Shown here piece after piece: positions 18,157 through 28,241 of a stretch of DNA of 64,000 nt. Positions within the stretch are counted from its first letter, which is position 1. The number at the start of each line of letters is the position of its first letter. The notes under the pieces were generated by a model that was not told the DNA's origin, did not search any database, and worked only from the letters and a program-made list of their open reading frames with translations. A program made the position numbers and the translations under genes. Source of the DNA: Variovorax sp. HW608 (GTDB lineage Bacteria; Pseudomonadota; Gammaproteobacteria; Burkholderiales; Burkholderiaceae_C). The stretch spans positions 5,110,229 through 5,174,228 of the forward strand of contig NZ_LT607803.1 in the NCBI RefSeq assembly GCF_900090195.1. Direction: 5' to 3'.

Positions 18157-21100
18157 CTAGCGCCGCAGATCCAGCGTATACGGAAACTCGCGGCTGCCGC
18201 TGATCTCGATCGTCGCCGGCGGCGTGGTCATCAGGCCCGGCGTGTGGCCCATGCGCGAGAAGCGCGCGTGGCGGCGGCTTTCGGCTTCGTAGGCGTTGAC
18301 CGGGAAGGTCTCGTAGTTGCGCCCGCCCGGATGCGCGACGAAGTACTGGCAGCCGCCCAGCGAGCGCTTCATCCAGGTGTCGACGATGTCGAAGGTGAGC
18401 GGCGCATGCACGCCGATGGTCGGATGCAGCGACGAGGGCGGATTCCATGCCTTGTAGCGCACCCCGGCGACGAACTCGCCGGCGGTGCCGGTGGGCTGCA
18501 ACGGCAGCGCCTGGCCGTTGACGGTGATGACATGGCGGCTCTCGTTCATGCCGGTGACGCGGATCTCGACACGTTCGAGCGACGAATCCACGTAGCGCGC
18601 CGTGCCGCCGGCCGCGCCTTCCTCGCCCATCACGTGCCACGGTTCGAGCGCGTTGCGCAGCGACAGTTCCACGCCCATCGCCTGCACCTGCCCGACCAGC
18701 GGGAAGCGGAACTCGAAATGCGGCGCGAACCAGTTCGGATCGAAGGCGAAGCCGGCCTGGCGCATTTCGCTGATCACGTCCTCGAAGTCCATCTTCACGA
18801 AGGTGGGCAAGAGGAAGCGGTCGTGCAGCTCGGTGCCCCAGCGGGTGGCCGGTGCGGTGTAGGGCGCGTCCCAGAAGCGGGCGACCAGCGCGCGCAGCAG
18901 CAGTTGCTGCGCCACGCTCATGCGTGCGTGCGGCGGCATCTCGAACGCGCGCAGCTCGAGCAGCCCGAGGCGGCCGGTGCTCGAGTCGGGCGAGTAGAGC
19001 TTGTCGATGCAGAACTCGCTGCGGTGCGTGTTGCCGGTGACGTCGATGAGGATGTTGCGCAGCGTGCGGTCCACCAGCCATGCGGGCATGTCCTGGCCGT
19101 GGATCTCGCGGCTGCGGGCGATTTCCTTGAGCGCGATCTCCAGCTCGTAGAGCTGGTCGTTGCGCGCCTCGTCCACGCGCGGGGCCTGGCTCGTGGGGCC
19201 GATGAAGAGGCCCGAGAACAGGTAGCTCAGCGACGGGTGGTTGTGCCAGTACAGCAGCAGGCTCGCGAGCAGTTCGGGCCGGCGCAGGAAGGGGCTGTCC
19301 GCCGGTGTCGCGCCGCCGAGCACGAAGTGGTTGCCGCCGCCGGTGCCGGTGTGGCGGCCGTCGGTCATGAACTTCTCGGCCGACAGGCGCGTCTCGAAGG
19401 CCGCGTGGTAGAGGAACTCGGTGTGCGCGACCAGCTCGCCCCAGTTGTGCGCCGGATGGATGTTGACTTCGATCACGCCGGGGTCGGGCGTCACCTGCAG
19501 CAGCTTGAGGCGCGGATCGCGCGGCGGCGGATAGCCTTCGATGACGATCTTGACGCCGAGCTCCTCGGCCGTGGCTTCGACCGCGGCAACCAGGTCGAGG
19601 TAGTCCTCCAGCCGCGCCAGCGGCGGCATGAACACGTAGAGCACGCCCGAGGCGTTGCCGACCTTTTCGGCCGCCGGCCCGTTGGCGCGGCGCGGGTCGC
19701 GCACTTCGACGCACAGGGCGGTGCGCGTGATCCAGTGGGCGGATTCGCCGCGACGCGGCTGGCGCGGTACGGTCGGGTCCTGCGTCGCATCGCGCAAGCC
19801 CGCGCCTTCGCCCGGCGACTGCATGCGCAGCGCGGCGGGCGTGGCCCGGGGCGCGCCGAAGTCGTAAGGCACTGCGCTGCGATCGGCGTCGCCGGCGCCG
19901 AACGCGCCGGCATAGCGCGAGCGGTAGTCGGCCGCGGTCGGCAGCCCGCTGCGCGGCGCGGTCGGGTCGCGCTCGACGAGGTAGGGGTAGTCACCCTTGC
20001 TGGCCCACGGCTGCGAATCGAGCGGCAGGCGCAAGCCCATCGGCGAATCGCCGGGCATGAGGTAGAGCCGGTCATCGCGCAGGAACCAGGGGCCGGTCTT
20101 CCAGCCGGGGCCGGCGAGGGCGGGTGCATCGCCGTCGGCGTTCGAGGCCTCGATCGGCAGCATGTAGCCGATCACCGCGTCCAGCTTCTGCGTGAACACC
20201 CGTCGTAGCCGCATGCGCTCCATCTCGTCGTCGAGCTTCGAGTCGAAGGGGTCCACGTTCACCGGCAGGCGGCGTTCGCGCCAGAGGTAGTAGTAGACGT
20301 CCTCGTAGCCCGGCTGGATGTAGCGCTCGGTCAGGCCGAGCCGCGTGGCCAGCGCCGTGGTGAAGCGGCGCGCATCCTCGCTCGTGTAGTGGGTGGGGTG
20401 GCGCTCGTCCGCGAAGAGCTCGGGGTTGTGCCAGATTCTTTCGCCATCGGCACGCCAGAAGATCGACAGCGCCCAGCGCGGCAGTTGCTCGCCCGGATAC
20501 CACTTGCCCTGGCCGAAGTGCAGGAAGCCGCCTTCGCCGTATTCGGCGCGCAGCTTCTGCACCAGCTCGGTCGCGTAGCCGCGCTTGGTGGGGCCGAGCG
20601 CATCGGTGTTCCACTCGGGCGCGTCGCGGTCGGTGGTGGCGACGTAGGTGGGCTCGCCGCCCATGGTCAGGCGCACGTCGCCGGCCTTCAGGCGCTTGTC
20701 CACCGCCTCGCCGAGCGCGAGCACGTCTTCCCACTGCTCCTCGGTGTAGGGCTTGGTCACGCGCGGCGATTCGTAGATGCGGGTGACCTTCATCTCGTGG
20801 CCGAAATCGACCTCGGCCTCGTCCACCGCGCCTTCGATCGGCGCGGCGCTCGACGGCGTCGGCGTGCAGGCGAGCGGGATGTGGCCTTCGCCGGCCAGGA
20901 GGCCCGAGGTGGCATCGAGCCCGATCCAGCCGGCGCCCGGCAGGTAGACCTCGCACCAGGCGTGCAGGTCGGTGAAGTCGACCGTGGTGCCGCTCGGGCC
21001 GTCGAGCGACTTCACGTCCGGCGTGAGCTGGATCAGGTAGCCCGAGACGAAGCGCGCCGCGAGGCCGCAGTGCCGCAGCAGCTGCACCAGCAGCCAGCCC

Positions 21101-21648
21101 GAATCGCGGCAGGAGCCCGAACCCTTGGCGAGGGTCTCCTCCGGCGTCTGCACGCCGGGCTCCATGCGGATCAGGTAGTTGACGTCCTTTTGCACCTGCT
21201 GGTTGAGGTAGACCAGGAAATCGATGGTGCGTTGTTCCTTGCGATCGATCCGGTCGAGGTAGGCCTGGACCAGCGGCGTGGGCGCATCGGCGACCAGGTA
21301 GGGCGCGAGTTCCTGCGCCTGCGCCTCGGTGTACTTGAACGGGAAGTTCTCGGCCTGCGGTTCGAGGAAGAAGTCGAAGGGGTTGTAGACCGCCATCTCG
21401 ACGACGAGGTCGACCGTGATCTTGAAGGCCGTCGCCTTCTCGGGGAACACCAGCCGCGCGAGGTAGTTCGCGAACGGGTCCTGCTGCCAGTTGATGAAGT
21501 GCTGCTCGGGCTCGACCCGGAGCGAATAAGAGATCACGTTGCTCCGGCAGTGCGGCGCGGGTCGCAGGCGGATGACCTGGGGGCCCAATTGCACCGGACG
21601 GTCGTACTTGTAGTGGGTGACGTGGTGGAGCGCGGCGTGAATGGACAT
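18157..21648 (-). CDS. Transglutaminase domain plus DUF2126 protein
   Basis: A 1163-residue protein. The first 300 or so residues are a transglutaminase-like module with Cys180 in GSGSCRDSGW, His in DLHAWCEVYLPG and Asp in WIGLDATSG. The rest is the large DUF2126 region (LTMGGEPTYVATTDRDAPEW, GGGNHFVLGGATPADSPFLR), which has glutamine-synthetase/ATP-dependent-ligase-like motifs. The ATG at 21648 matches family N-termini (MSIHAALHHVTHYKYDR); an upstream start at 21708 adds 20 unlikely residues. It heads the minus-strand operon with the ATP-grasp fusion and the small transglutaminase. Confidence 0.9.
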   Translation of the reverse strand: MSIHAALHHVTHYKYDRPVQLGPQVIRLRPAPHCRSNVISYSLRVEPEQHFINWQQDPFANYLARLVFPEKATAFKITVDLVVEMAVYNPFDFFLEPQAENFPFKYTEAQAQELAPYLVADAPTPLVQAYLDRIDRKEQRTIDFLVYLNQQVQKDVNYLIRMEPGVQTPEETLAKGSGSCRDSGWLLVQLLRHCGLAARFVSGYLIQLTPDVKSLDGPSGTTVDFTDLHAWCEVYLPGAGWIGLDATSGLLAGEGHIPLACTPTPSSAAPIEGAVDEAEVDFGHEMKVTRIYESPRVTKPYTEEQWEDVLALGEAVDKRLKAGDVRLTMGGEPTYVATTDRDAPEWNTDALGPTKRGYATELVQKLRAEYGEGGFLHFGQGKWYPGEQLPRWALSIFWRADGERIWHNPELFADERHPTHYTSEDARRFTTALATRLGLTERYIQPGYEDVYYYLWRERRLPVNVDPFDSKLDDEMERMRLRRVFTQKLDAVIGYMLPIEASNADGDAPALAGPGWKTGPWFLRDDRLYLMPGDSPMGLRLPLDSQPWASKGDYPYLVERDPTAPRSGLPTAADYRSRYAGAFGAGDADRSAVPYDFGAPRATPAALRMQSPGEGAGLRDATQDPTVPRQPRRGESAHWITRTALCVEVRDPRRANGPAAEKVGNASGVLYVFMPPLARLEDYLDLVAAVEATAEELGVKIVIEGYPPPRDPRLKLLQVTPDPGVIEVNIHPAHNWGELVAHTEFLYHAAFETRLSAEKFMTDGRHTGTGGGNHFVLGGATPADSPFLRRPELLASLLLYWHNHPSLSYLFSGLFIGPTSQAPRVDEARNDQLYELEIALKEIARSREIHGQDMPAWLVDRTLRNILIDVTGNTHRSEFCIDKLYSPDSSTGRLGLLELRAFEMPPHARMSVAQQLLLRALVARFWDAPYTAPATRWGTELHDRFLLPTFVKMDFEDVISEMRQAGFAFDPNWFAPHFEFRFPLVGQVQAMGVELSLRNALEPWHVMGEEGAAGGTARYVDSSLERVEIRVTGMNESRHVITVNGQALPLQPTGTAGEFVAGVRYKAWNPPSSLHPTIGVHAPLTFDIVDTWMKRSLGGCQYFVAHPGGRNYETFPVNAYEAESRRHARFSRMGHTPGLMTTPPATIEISGSREFPYTLDLRR

Positions 21649-21709
21649 GTTGTTCAGTGCGTCGGTCGTGCCTCGGGTGAGACGCATACTAGCCGACACG
21701 AATAGCAAT

Positions 21710-21732
21710 TAGCGCGCCACAAAGGCGTGCTA
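21710..21732. other. Short hairpin just upstream of comEC
   Basis: Arms TAGCGCGCC and GGCGTGCTA (one mismatch, a G-T wobble) enclose a 5-base loop. The hairpin ends next to the likely ribosome site of comEC and could affect its translation. It is short and could be chance. Confidence 0.3.
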
Positions 21733-21748
21733 GGGAGCGGATTGCGGT

Positions 21749-24154
21749 ATGCAGGGATGGGATGTGCGCGGCCTGCGCGTGGTGGCCGCGATGGCGGGTT
21801 TCGTGCTCGGAACGGCGTTGCAATTGCAGCAGGCGGCGCTGTGGCGCGAAGCCGTCTATGCGGCGCTCTTGGCGGCTGCGTTGGCCGGGTGGCTGGCATT
21901 GCGCCCGCTGGAGCGGATGCGGCGCGGCGCGCTCGTGCTGCCGGCGGCGCTGCTGCTCGGCGGCATGGCCGGCAGCGGGCTTGCGGGCTGGCGCGCGGTG
22001 AGCTTTGCGGCCAATGCCTTGCCCGCGGCGTTCGAGGGCCGCGATCTGGTCGTGACCGGCGTGGTCGCCCAGATGCCGCTGCGCAACGAAAGCGAATTGC
22101 GCTTCGCGCTCGAAGTCGAATCGGCGCGCTGGCCGGGCACGACGGACGACGGGCGCGCGCCGCCCGCCGTGCCGCCGCGCATTTCGCTCGGCTGGTATGC
22201 CGACGCGGGCGGCGAGCTGCCCGCATCGGCGCATGCCGGTGAACGATGGCGCCTCCCGGTGCGGCTGAAGGCGCCGCACGGCACCCTCAACCCGCATGGC
22301 TTCGACTACGAGTTGCGCCTGTGGGAGCAGGGCGAGCAGGCGACGGGCTACGTGCGGGCGAATGTCCGGGATAGAGCGCCGGAGCGCATCGGGGCGACCT
22401 GGCGCCATCCGGTCGAGCGCGCCCGGGAGGCGGTGCGCGATGCGATCCTGCAGCGCATCGCCGACCGCCAGAGCGCCGGCGTGATCGCCGCGATGGTCAC
22501 CGGCGACCAGAACGCGATCGAGCGCGCCGACTGGGACGTCTTTCGCGCCACCGGCGTCGCCCACCTGGTGGCGATCTCGGGCTTGCACATCACGATGTTC
22601 GCGTGGCTCGCCGCGTTGGCGGCCGAGGCTCTGTGGCGCCGTCGCCCGGGGCTGATGCTTTGCTGGCCGGCGCAGCATGCGGGGCTCGCCGGCGGCGTGG
22701 CGCTCGCTGCGCTCTATGCGGCGTTCAGCGGCTGGGGCGTGCCCTCGCAGCGCACGGTCTGGATGCTCGCGGTCGTCGCGCTTCTTCGTCTGGCCGGGCG
22801 GCAGTGGCCCTGGCCGTTGACCTGGCTCGCGGGCTGCACGGCGGTGGTCGCGATCGATCCGTGGGCCCTGATGCAGCCGGGCTTCTGGCTGAGCTTCGTC
22901 GCCGTGGGGGTTCTCTTCGCCGCCGGCAACGGGGCGCCGGACGAGGGGCCCGCGGGCGTTGCGGGGCGCGTCTTGCGCCTGCTGCGTGCGCAGTGGGTCG
23001 TCACGCTGGCGCTGACGCCGCTGACGCTGCTGCTGTTCCAGCAGGTCTCGCTGGTCGGGCTGCCGGCCAACCTGGTCGCCATCCCGTGGGTGACGCTGGT
23101 GGTCACGCCGCTTTCCATGCTCGGCCTGCTGGCGCCCTGGCTGTGGCAGCTCGCTTCCTGGGCGATGCAGGCGCTGTCGTGGGTGCTGCAGTGGCTCGCG
23201 AACTGGCCGTTCGCCACGCTGTCGATGCCGACGCCGCCGCTATGGATGGCGGCAGCGGGCGTCCTGGGCGGCATCGTGTCCGCCATGCGCCTGCCGTGGT
23301 CGGTTCGCGCGCTGGGGCTGCCGCTCTTGGCGCCGGTGCTGCTCTGGCAGCCGCTGCGACCGGCGGCGGGCGAGTTCGAGCTGCTGGCCGCCGACATCGG
23401 GCAGGGCAACGCGGTCCTGGTGCGCACTGCCTCGCACAGCCTGCTGTACGACGCCGGGCCCCGCTACAGCCTCGACAACGATGCCGGCCACCGCGTGCTG
23501 GTGCCGCTGCTGCGCGCCCTCGGCGACCGGCTGGACACCGTCGTCCTGAGCCACCGCGACGCGGACCACACCGGCGGCGCGGCGGCGGTGCTGGCGATGC
23601 AGCCGCAGGCGAGGCTGCTCAGCTCGATCGAGGCCGACCATCCGCTGCAGGCGCTGCGCGCGGCGGAGCGCTGCATCGCCGGGCAGCGCTGGCGCTGGGA
23701 CGGCGTGGATTTCGAGATCCTCCATCCCGCGGAAAGCGATTACGCCGGTTTCACCAGGCCCAATGCGATCTCCTGCGTGCTGCGCATCGGCAACGGCCGC
23801 GCGACGGCGCTGCTCGCCGGCGACATCGAGCGGGCGCAGGAGGCTGCGCTGGTCGCCCGCCATGCCGACCGGGTGGCGGCCGACCTGCTGCTCGTGCCGC
23901 ATCACGGGAGCAAGACGTCGTCGAGCCCGCTGCTGCTCGACGCGGTGCAGCCGCGCCTTGCGATCGTCCAGGCGGGCTGGCGCAACCGCTTCGGGCATCC
24001 GGCGCCCGACGTGGTGGGACGCTATGCGGACCATGGCATCGGGCTCGTCGACACGCCCCATTGCGGCGCCGCGACATGGTCCAGCGCGGCGCCGGGCGAA
24101 GTGGCTTGCCACAGAAGCACCGCGCGCCGCTACTGGCACCACCAGATGGACTGA
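21749..24154 (+). CDS. comEC: ComEC/Rec2 DNA-uptake channel
   Basis: An 801-residue inner-membrane protein expected to pass single-stranded DNA into the cytoplasm during natural transformation. It has an N-terminal DUF4131 region, then a multi-pass competence domain (HLVAISGLHITMFAWLAAL). A C-terminal metallo-beta-lactamase-like domain follows, with the metal motif SHRDADHTGG and a later VPHHGSKTSS. Length and domain order are normal and no lesion is visible. It stands alone between the two ATP-grasp/alpha-E gene sets. Confidence 0.93.
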   Translation: MQGWDVRGLRVVAAMAGFVLGTALQLQQAALWREAVYAALLAAALAGWLALRPLERMRRGALVLPAALLLGGMAGSGLAGWRAVSFAANALPAAFEGRDLVVTGVVAQMPLRNESELRFALEVESARWPGTTDDGRAPPAVPPRISLGWYADAGGELPASAHAGERWRLPVRLKAPHGTLNPHGFDYELRLWEQGEQATGYVRANVRDRAPERIGATWRHPVERAREAVRDAILQRIADRQSAGVIAAMVTGDQNAIERADWDVFRATGVAHLVAISGLHITMFAWLAALAAEALWRRRPGLMLCWPAQHAGLAGGVALAALYAAFSGWGVPSQRTVWMLAVVALLRLAGRQWPWPLTWLAGCTAVVAIDPWALMQPGFWLSFVAVGVLFAAGNGAPDEGPAGVAGRVLRLLRAQWVVTLALTPLTLLLFQQVSLVGLPANLVAIPWVTLVVTPLSMLGLLAPWLWQLASWAMQALSWVLQWLANWPFATLSMPTPPLWMAAAGVLGGIVSAMRLPWSVRALGLPLLAPVLLWQPLRPAAGEFELLAADIGQGNAVLVRTASHSLLYDAGPRYSLDNDAGHRVLVPLLRALGDRLDTVVLSHRDADHTGGAAAVLAMQPQARLLSSIEADHPLQALRAAERCIAGQRWRWDGVDFEILHPAESDYAGFTRPNAISCVLRIGNGRATALLAGDIERAQEAALVARHADRVAADLLLVPHHGSKTSSSPLLLDAVQPRLAIVQAGWRNRFGHPAPDVVGRYADHGIGLVDTPHCGAATWSSAAPGEVACHRSTARRYWHHQMD

Positions 24155-24253
24155 TGGGGCGCAAGACCGCCGTCCGGACCCCTCGTTTCCCCCATCGGGC
24201 GCCGAAGTTTGGCCTTGAACTTGCTAAGCTATGGTCAAGGAGATTGGTCGTCC

Positions 24254-25762
24254 ATGCACAAATTCGACGAGATGTATGAACAGGTTCCCTACCACGGCGC
24301 TGCCGTCCGGAGCCACTACAAGCGATACGACCAATGGCTCGCGAAGCAACCCGAAGCGGTGATGCGTTCGCGGCGCGAAGAGGCGGAAATGATCTTCCGC
24401 CGGGTCGGCATCACCTTCGCCGTCTACGGCGCGAAGGACGAGGACGGGTCGGGCACCGAGCGCCTGATCCCCTTCGACCTATTGCCGCGCATCATTCCCG
24501 CGCACGAGTGGGCCTCGATGGAGCAGGGGCTGGTGCAGCGCGTCACCGCGCTCAACCGCTTCATCCATGACGTCTACCACGACCAGGAAATCATCAAGGC
24601 CGGTGTCATCCCCGCCGACCAGATCCTGAAGAACGCCCAGTACCGGCCCGAGATGGCCGGCGTGAAGGTGCCCAACGATGTCTATTCGCACATCTCCGGC
24701 ATCGACATCGTGCGCGCGCCCGACGCCAGCGGCAACGGCGAGTACTACGTGCTCGAGGACAACCTGCGCGTGCCCAGCGGCGTGAGCTACATGCTGGAGA
24801 ACCGCAAGATGATGATGCGGCTCTTCCCCGAGCTGTTCAGCCAGAACCGCATCGCGCCGGTCGCGCACTATCCCGACCTGCTGCTCGAAACCCTGCGCGC
24901 CTCGGCGCCGCCGGCCACGGCCGAGCCGACCGTCGTCGTGCTCACGCCCGGCATGTACAACAGCGCCTACTTCGAGCACGCCTTCCTCGCGCAGCAGATG
25001 GGCGTGGAGCTGGTCGAGGGGCAGGACCTGTTCGTCAAGGACAACTTCGTCTACATGCGCACCACGCGCGGGCCGAGGCGCGTCGACGTCATCTACCGCC
25101 GCGTGGACGACGACTTCCTCGACCCCGAGGTGTTCCGCCCGACTTCGACGCTCGGCTGCACCGGACTGATGCGCGCCTACCGCGAAGGCAACGTCGTCAT
25201 CTGCAACGCGGTCGGCACCGGCGTCGCGGACGACAAGTCGATCTACCCCTACGTGCCGAAGATGATCGAGTTCTACCTCGGCGAGAAGCCGATCCTGAAG
25301 AACGTGCCCACCTACATGTGCCGCAACAAGGACGACCTCGACTACACCCTCGCGAACATGAAGGACCTGGTGGTCAAGGAAGTGCACGGCGCGGGCGGCT
25401 ACGGCATGCTCATCGGCCCCGCCGCGACGCAGGGCGAGATCGAGGACTTCAAGAAGGCGGTGCTCGCCAAGCCCGACGGCTACATCGCGCAGCCGACGCT
25501 GAGCCTGTCGAGCTCGCCCACCTTCGTCGACGCCGGCATTGCGCCGCGCCACATCGACCTCAGGCCCTTCGTGCTGTCGGGCAAGGAGGTGCAGATGGTG
25601 CCCGGCGGCCTCACGCGCGTCGCGCTCAAGGAAGGCTCGCTGGTGGTCAACTCGTCGCAGGGCGGCGGCACCAAGGACACCTGGATCCTCGAAGCCGAGC
25701 GCAGCGCCGCGCCGCGCCCGCAAGGCCAGTCCCAGACACAAACTCAAACGCAAACGTCCTGA
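24254..25762 (+). CDS. Circularly permuted type 2 ATP-grasp protein
   Basis: A 502-residue ATP-grasp enzyme of the permuted type. The likely metal motif is EDN at residues 168-170 (VLEDNLRVPSG), with Lys375 and a glycine loop (KEVHGAGGYGM) after it. The C-terminal region has RPFVLSGKEVQMVPGGLTRV and SSQGGGTKDTW. An AAGGAGA ribosome site precedes the ATG at 24254. It is paired with a separate alpha-E gene 17 bases downstream. The family is thought to form peptide-like bonds using ATP. Substrate and product are unknown. Confidence 0.9.
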   Translation: MHKFDEMYEQVPYHGAAVRSHYKRYDQWLAKQPEAVMRSRREEAEMIFRRVGITFAVYGAKDEDGSGTERLIPFDLLPRIIPAHEWASMEQGLVQRVTALNRFIHDVYHDQEIIKAGVIPADQILKNAQYRPEMAGVKVPNDVYSHISGIDIVRAPDASGNGEYYVLEDNLRVPSGVSYMLENRKMMMRLFPELFSQNRIAPVAHYPDLLLETLRASAPPATAEPTVVVLTPGMYNSAYFEHAFLAQQMGVELVEGQDLFVKDNFVYMRTTRGPRRVDVIYRRVDDDFLDPEVFRPTSTLGCTGLMRAYREGNVVICNAVGTGVADDKSIYPYVPKMIEFYLGEKPILKNVPTYMCRNKDDLDYTLANMKDLVVKEVHGAGGYGMLIGPAATQGEIEDFKKAVLAKPDGYIAQPTLSLSSSPTFVDAGIAPRHIDLRPFVLSGKEVQMVPGGLTRVALKEGSLVVNSSQGGGTKDTWILEAERSAAPRPQGQSQTQTQTQTS

Positions 25763-25779
25763 TCGGGAGCCTTCAGATC

Positions 25780-26736
25780 ATGTTGTCACGCACCGCCGAT
25801 CACCTCTACTGGATGTCGCGCTACACCGAGCGCGCCGAGAACACCGCGCGCATGCTCGACGTCAACTACCAGACCTCGCTGCTGCCGCAATCGGCCCAGG
25901 TCGCCAAGTACGGCTGGCAGGGGCTGCTGTCGATCAGCGAACTGCTGCCGACGTACAACGAGAAGCACGACCAGATCACGCCCGACGAGGTGATGGAGTT
26001 CATGGTCAGGGACGAGTCGAACCCGTCGTCGATCCTCTCGTGCCTTCGCGCGGCGCGCGAGAATGCCCGCGCGGTGCGCGGCACGCTCACCACCGAGGCC
26101 TGGGAGACGCAGAACACCACCTGGCTCGAAGTCAACCGCATGCTGCGCGCCGGCGACCTCGACCGCGACCCGGCGCAGTTCTTCGAATGGGTGAAGTTCC
26201 GCTCGCACCTCTCGCGCGGCGTGACGGCGGGAACCATGCTGCAGGACGAGGCCTTCTACTTCTCGCGCCTGGGCACCTTCCTCGAGCGCGCCGACAACAC
26301 GGCCCGGCTGGTGGACGTGAAGTTCCACGCGCTCAACAGCGAGTTCTTCGGCACCGCGACCGAGGAAGACCAGGAGTACGACTTCTATCACTGGAGCGCG
26401 ATCCTGCGCAGCGTCTCCGCCTTCGAGGTCTATCGCAAGGTCTACCGCGACGTGATCAAGCCCGAGCGCGTGGCCGAGTTGCTGATCCTGCGCGCGGACA
26501 TGCCGCGTTCACTGCACGCGAGCCTCGTCGAAGTGGTGGACAACCTCGACAAGGTCAAGAACGACCAGAGCGCCGAGACGCAGCGCCGTGCGGGCAAGCT
26601 GCTGGCGGATCTTCAGTACGCGACGGTGGACGAGATCCTCTCGACCGGGCTGCATGCGTATCTCACGCAGTTCCTCGATCGGGTGAACGAACTCGGCTGG
26701 CGCATCAGCCAGGACTTCCTCGTCCCGGCACAGTAA
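25780..26736 (+). CDS. Alpha-E domain protein
   Basis: A 318-residue, almost all-helical protein with the family start LSRTADHLYWMSRYTERAEN, repeated later as FYFSRLGTFLERADNTARL. The duplicated helical motif suggests an internal repeat. Its partner is the ATP-grasp gene immediately upstream; in the second set (15394-18102) the same two domains are fused. No enzymatic residues are evident and function is unknown. Its TAA stop is directly followed by the convergent glpK stop. Confidence 0.9.
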   Translation: MLSRTADHLYWMSRYTERAENTARMLDVNYQTSLLPQSAQVAKYGWQGLLSISELLPTYNEKHDQITPDEVMEFMVRDESNPSSILSCLRAARENARAVRGTLTTEAWETQNTTWLEVNRMLRAGDLDRDPAQFFEWVKFRSHLSRGVTAGTMLQDEAFYFSRLGTFLERADNTARLVDVKFHALNSEFFGTATEEDQEYDFYHWSAILRSVSAFEVYRKVYRDVIKPERVAELLILRADMPRSLHASLVEVVDNLDKVKNDQSAETQRRAGKLLADLQYATVDEILSTGLHAYLTQFLDRVNELGWRISQDFLVPAQ

Positions 26737-28230
26737 CTACGCGGCGGTCGCCTGGCGCACGGCGCGCTCCCAGCGCGCCATGGCTTCGTCGGCCTTCTCG
26801 CGGCCGAGCGTCGGCATGAAGCGGCGCTCGACGCGCCAGAGCTTCGAGAGCTCGCTCACGTCCTTGTAGTAGCCGGTCGAAAGTCCCGCAAGATACGCGG
26901 CGCCGAGCGCGGTGGTTTCGGTCACCTCCGGCCGCACCACCGGAATCCCCAGCAGGTCGGCCTGGAACTGCATCAGCAGGTTGTTCACGCACGCGCCGCC
27001 ATCCACGCGCAATTCGGCCACCGGCGTGCCGCCGGCGGCGACCGCATCGCGGCTCATCGCCTGCAGCAATGCGGCACTCTGGTAGGCGATGCTCTCCAGC
27101 GCCGCGCGCGCGATGTGCGCCACCGTGGTGCCGCGCGTCAGGCCGGTGATGATGCCGCGCGCCTCGGCGTTCCAGTAGGGCGCGCCGAGCCCGGTGAAGG
27201 CCGGCACCATCATCACGCCGCCCGCATCCGGCACGCTTTCGGCCAGCGCCTGCACATGCGCGCTGCCGGGGATGGCCTTCAGCCCGTCGCGCAGCCACTG
27301 CACCACCGCGCCGCCGACGAACACGCTGCCTTCCATCGCGTACTGCGGCTTCGCGCTGGTCTGCGCGGCGCTGGTCACCAGGAGGCCGTTGCGCGAGGGC
27401 TGGAAGTCGCCGCCCGTGTGCATCAGCAGGAAGCAACCGGTGCCGTAAGTGTTCTTCGCCATGCCGGCCTGGAAGCAGGCCTGGCCGAAGAGGGCGGCCT
27501 GCTGGTCGCCCGCCACGCCGCCGATCGGCAGGGCGCGATCGAACAGGCCCGCCGCGGTGTCGGCGAAATGGGCGCTCGACGGCTTTACATGAGGCATCAG
27601 CGAAGCGGGGATGTCGAGCGCCTTCAGCAGATCGGTATCCCACTGGTTGCTGTGCACGTTGAAGAGCATCGTGCGCGAGGCATTGCTCACGTCGGTGGCG
27701 TGCACCGTGCCGCCGGTGAGCTGCCAGACGAGCCAGCTGTCGATCGTGCCGAAGGCCAGTTCGCCGCGCTCCGCCTGCGCGCGCACGCCGGGCACGCTGT
27801 CGAGCAGCCAGCGCAGCTTGGTGGCCGAGAAATAGGCGTCGATCACGAGCCCCGTCTTCTCCTGGATCGTGCCCGCCATGCCGTCCTCGCGCAGCCGCGC
27901 GCACAGCGGCTCGGCCCGGCGGTCCTGCCAGACGATCGCGTGATGCACCGGCTGCCCGGTCTTGCGGTTCCACACCACCGTGGTTTCGCGCTGGTTCGTG
28001 ATGCCGATCGCGTGGATGTCCTTCGCAGTCAGCTTCGCCTTGGCGAGCACCTCGCGCGCGGTGGCGAGCTGGTCGTTCCAGATCTGCATCGCGTCGTGCT
28101 CCACCCAGCCGGGCTGCGGATAGATCTGCGTCAGCTCGCGCTGCGCGATGGCGACGATGCGGCCGTCGCGGTCGAACACGATGCTGCGTGAGCTCGATGT
28201 GCCCTGGTCGAGGGCGAGCAGGTAGGTCAT
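26737..28230 (-). CDS. glpK: Glycerol kinase
   Basis: A 497-residue FGGY-family kinase that converts glycerol to sn-glycerol 3-phosphate. Family blocks are clear: [36 protein letters not shown] and [13 protein letters not shown]. Length is normal. It starts 11 bases after glpR on the same strand, so both are expected on one transcript controlled from the glpR-glpD intergenic region. No glycerol facilitator gene is nearby. Confidence 0.96.
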   Translation of the reverse strand: MTYLLALDQGTSSSRSIVFDRDGRIVAIAQRELTQIYPQPGWVEHDAMQIWNDQLATAREVLAKAKLTAKDIHAIGITNQRETTVVWNRKTGQPVHHAIVWQDRRAEPLCARLREDGMAGTIQEKTGLVIDAYFSATKLRWLLDSVPGVRAQAERGELAFGTIDSWLVWQLTGGTVHATDVSNASRTMLFNVHSNQWDTDLLKALDIPASLMPHVKPSSAHFADTAAGLFDRALPIGGVAGDQQAALFGQACFQAGMAKNTYGTGCFLLMHTGGDFQPSRNGLLVTSAAQTSAKPQYAMEGSVFVGGAVVQWLRDGLKAIPGSAHVQALAESVPDAGGVMMVPAFTGLGAPYWNAEARGIITGLTRGTTVAHIARAALESIAYQSAALLQAMSRDAVAAGGTPVAELRVDGGACVNNLLMQFQADLLGIPVVRPEVTETTALGAAYLAGLSTGYYKDVSELSKLWRVERRFMPTLGREKADEAMARWERAVRQATAA

Positions 28231-28241
28231 GAAAGGGTCCT

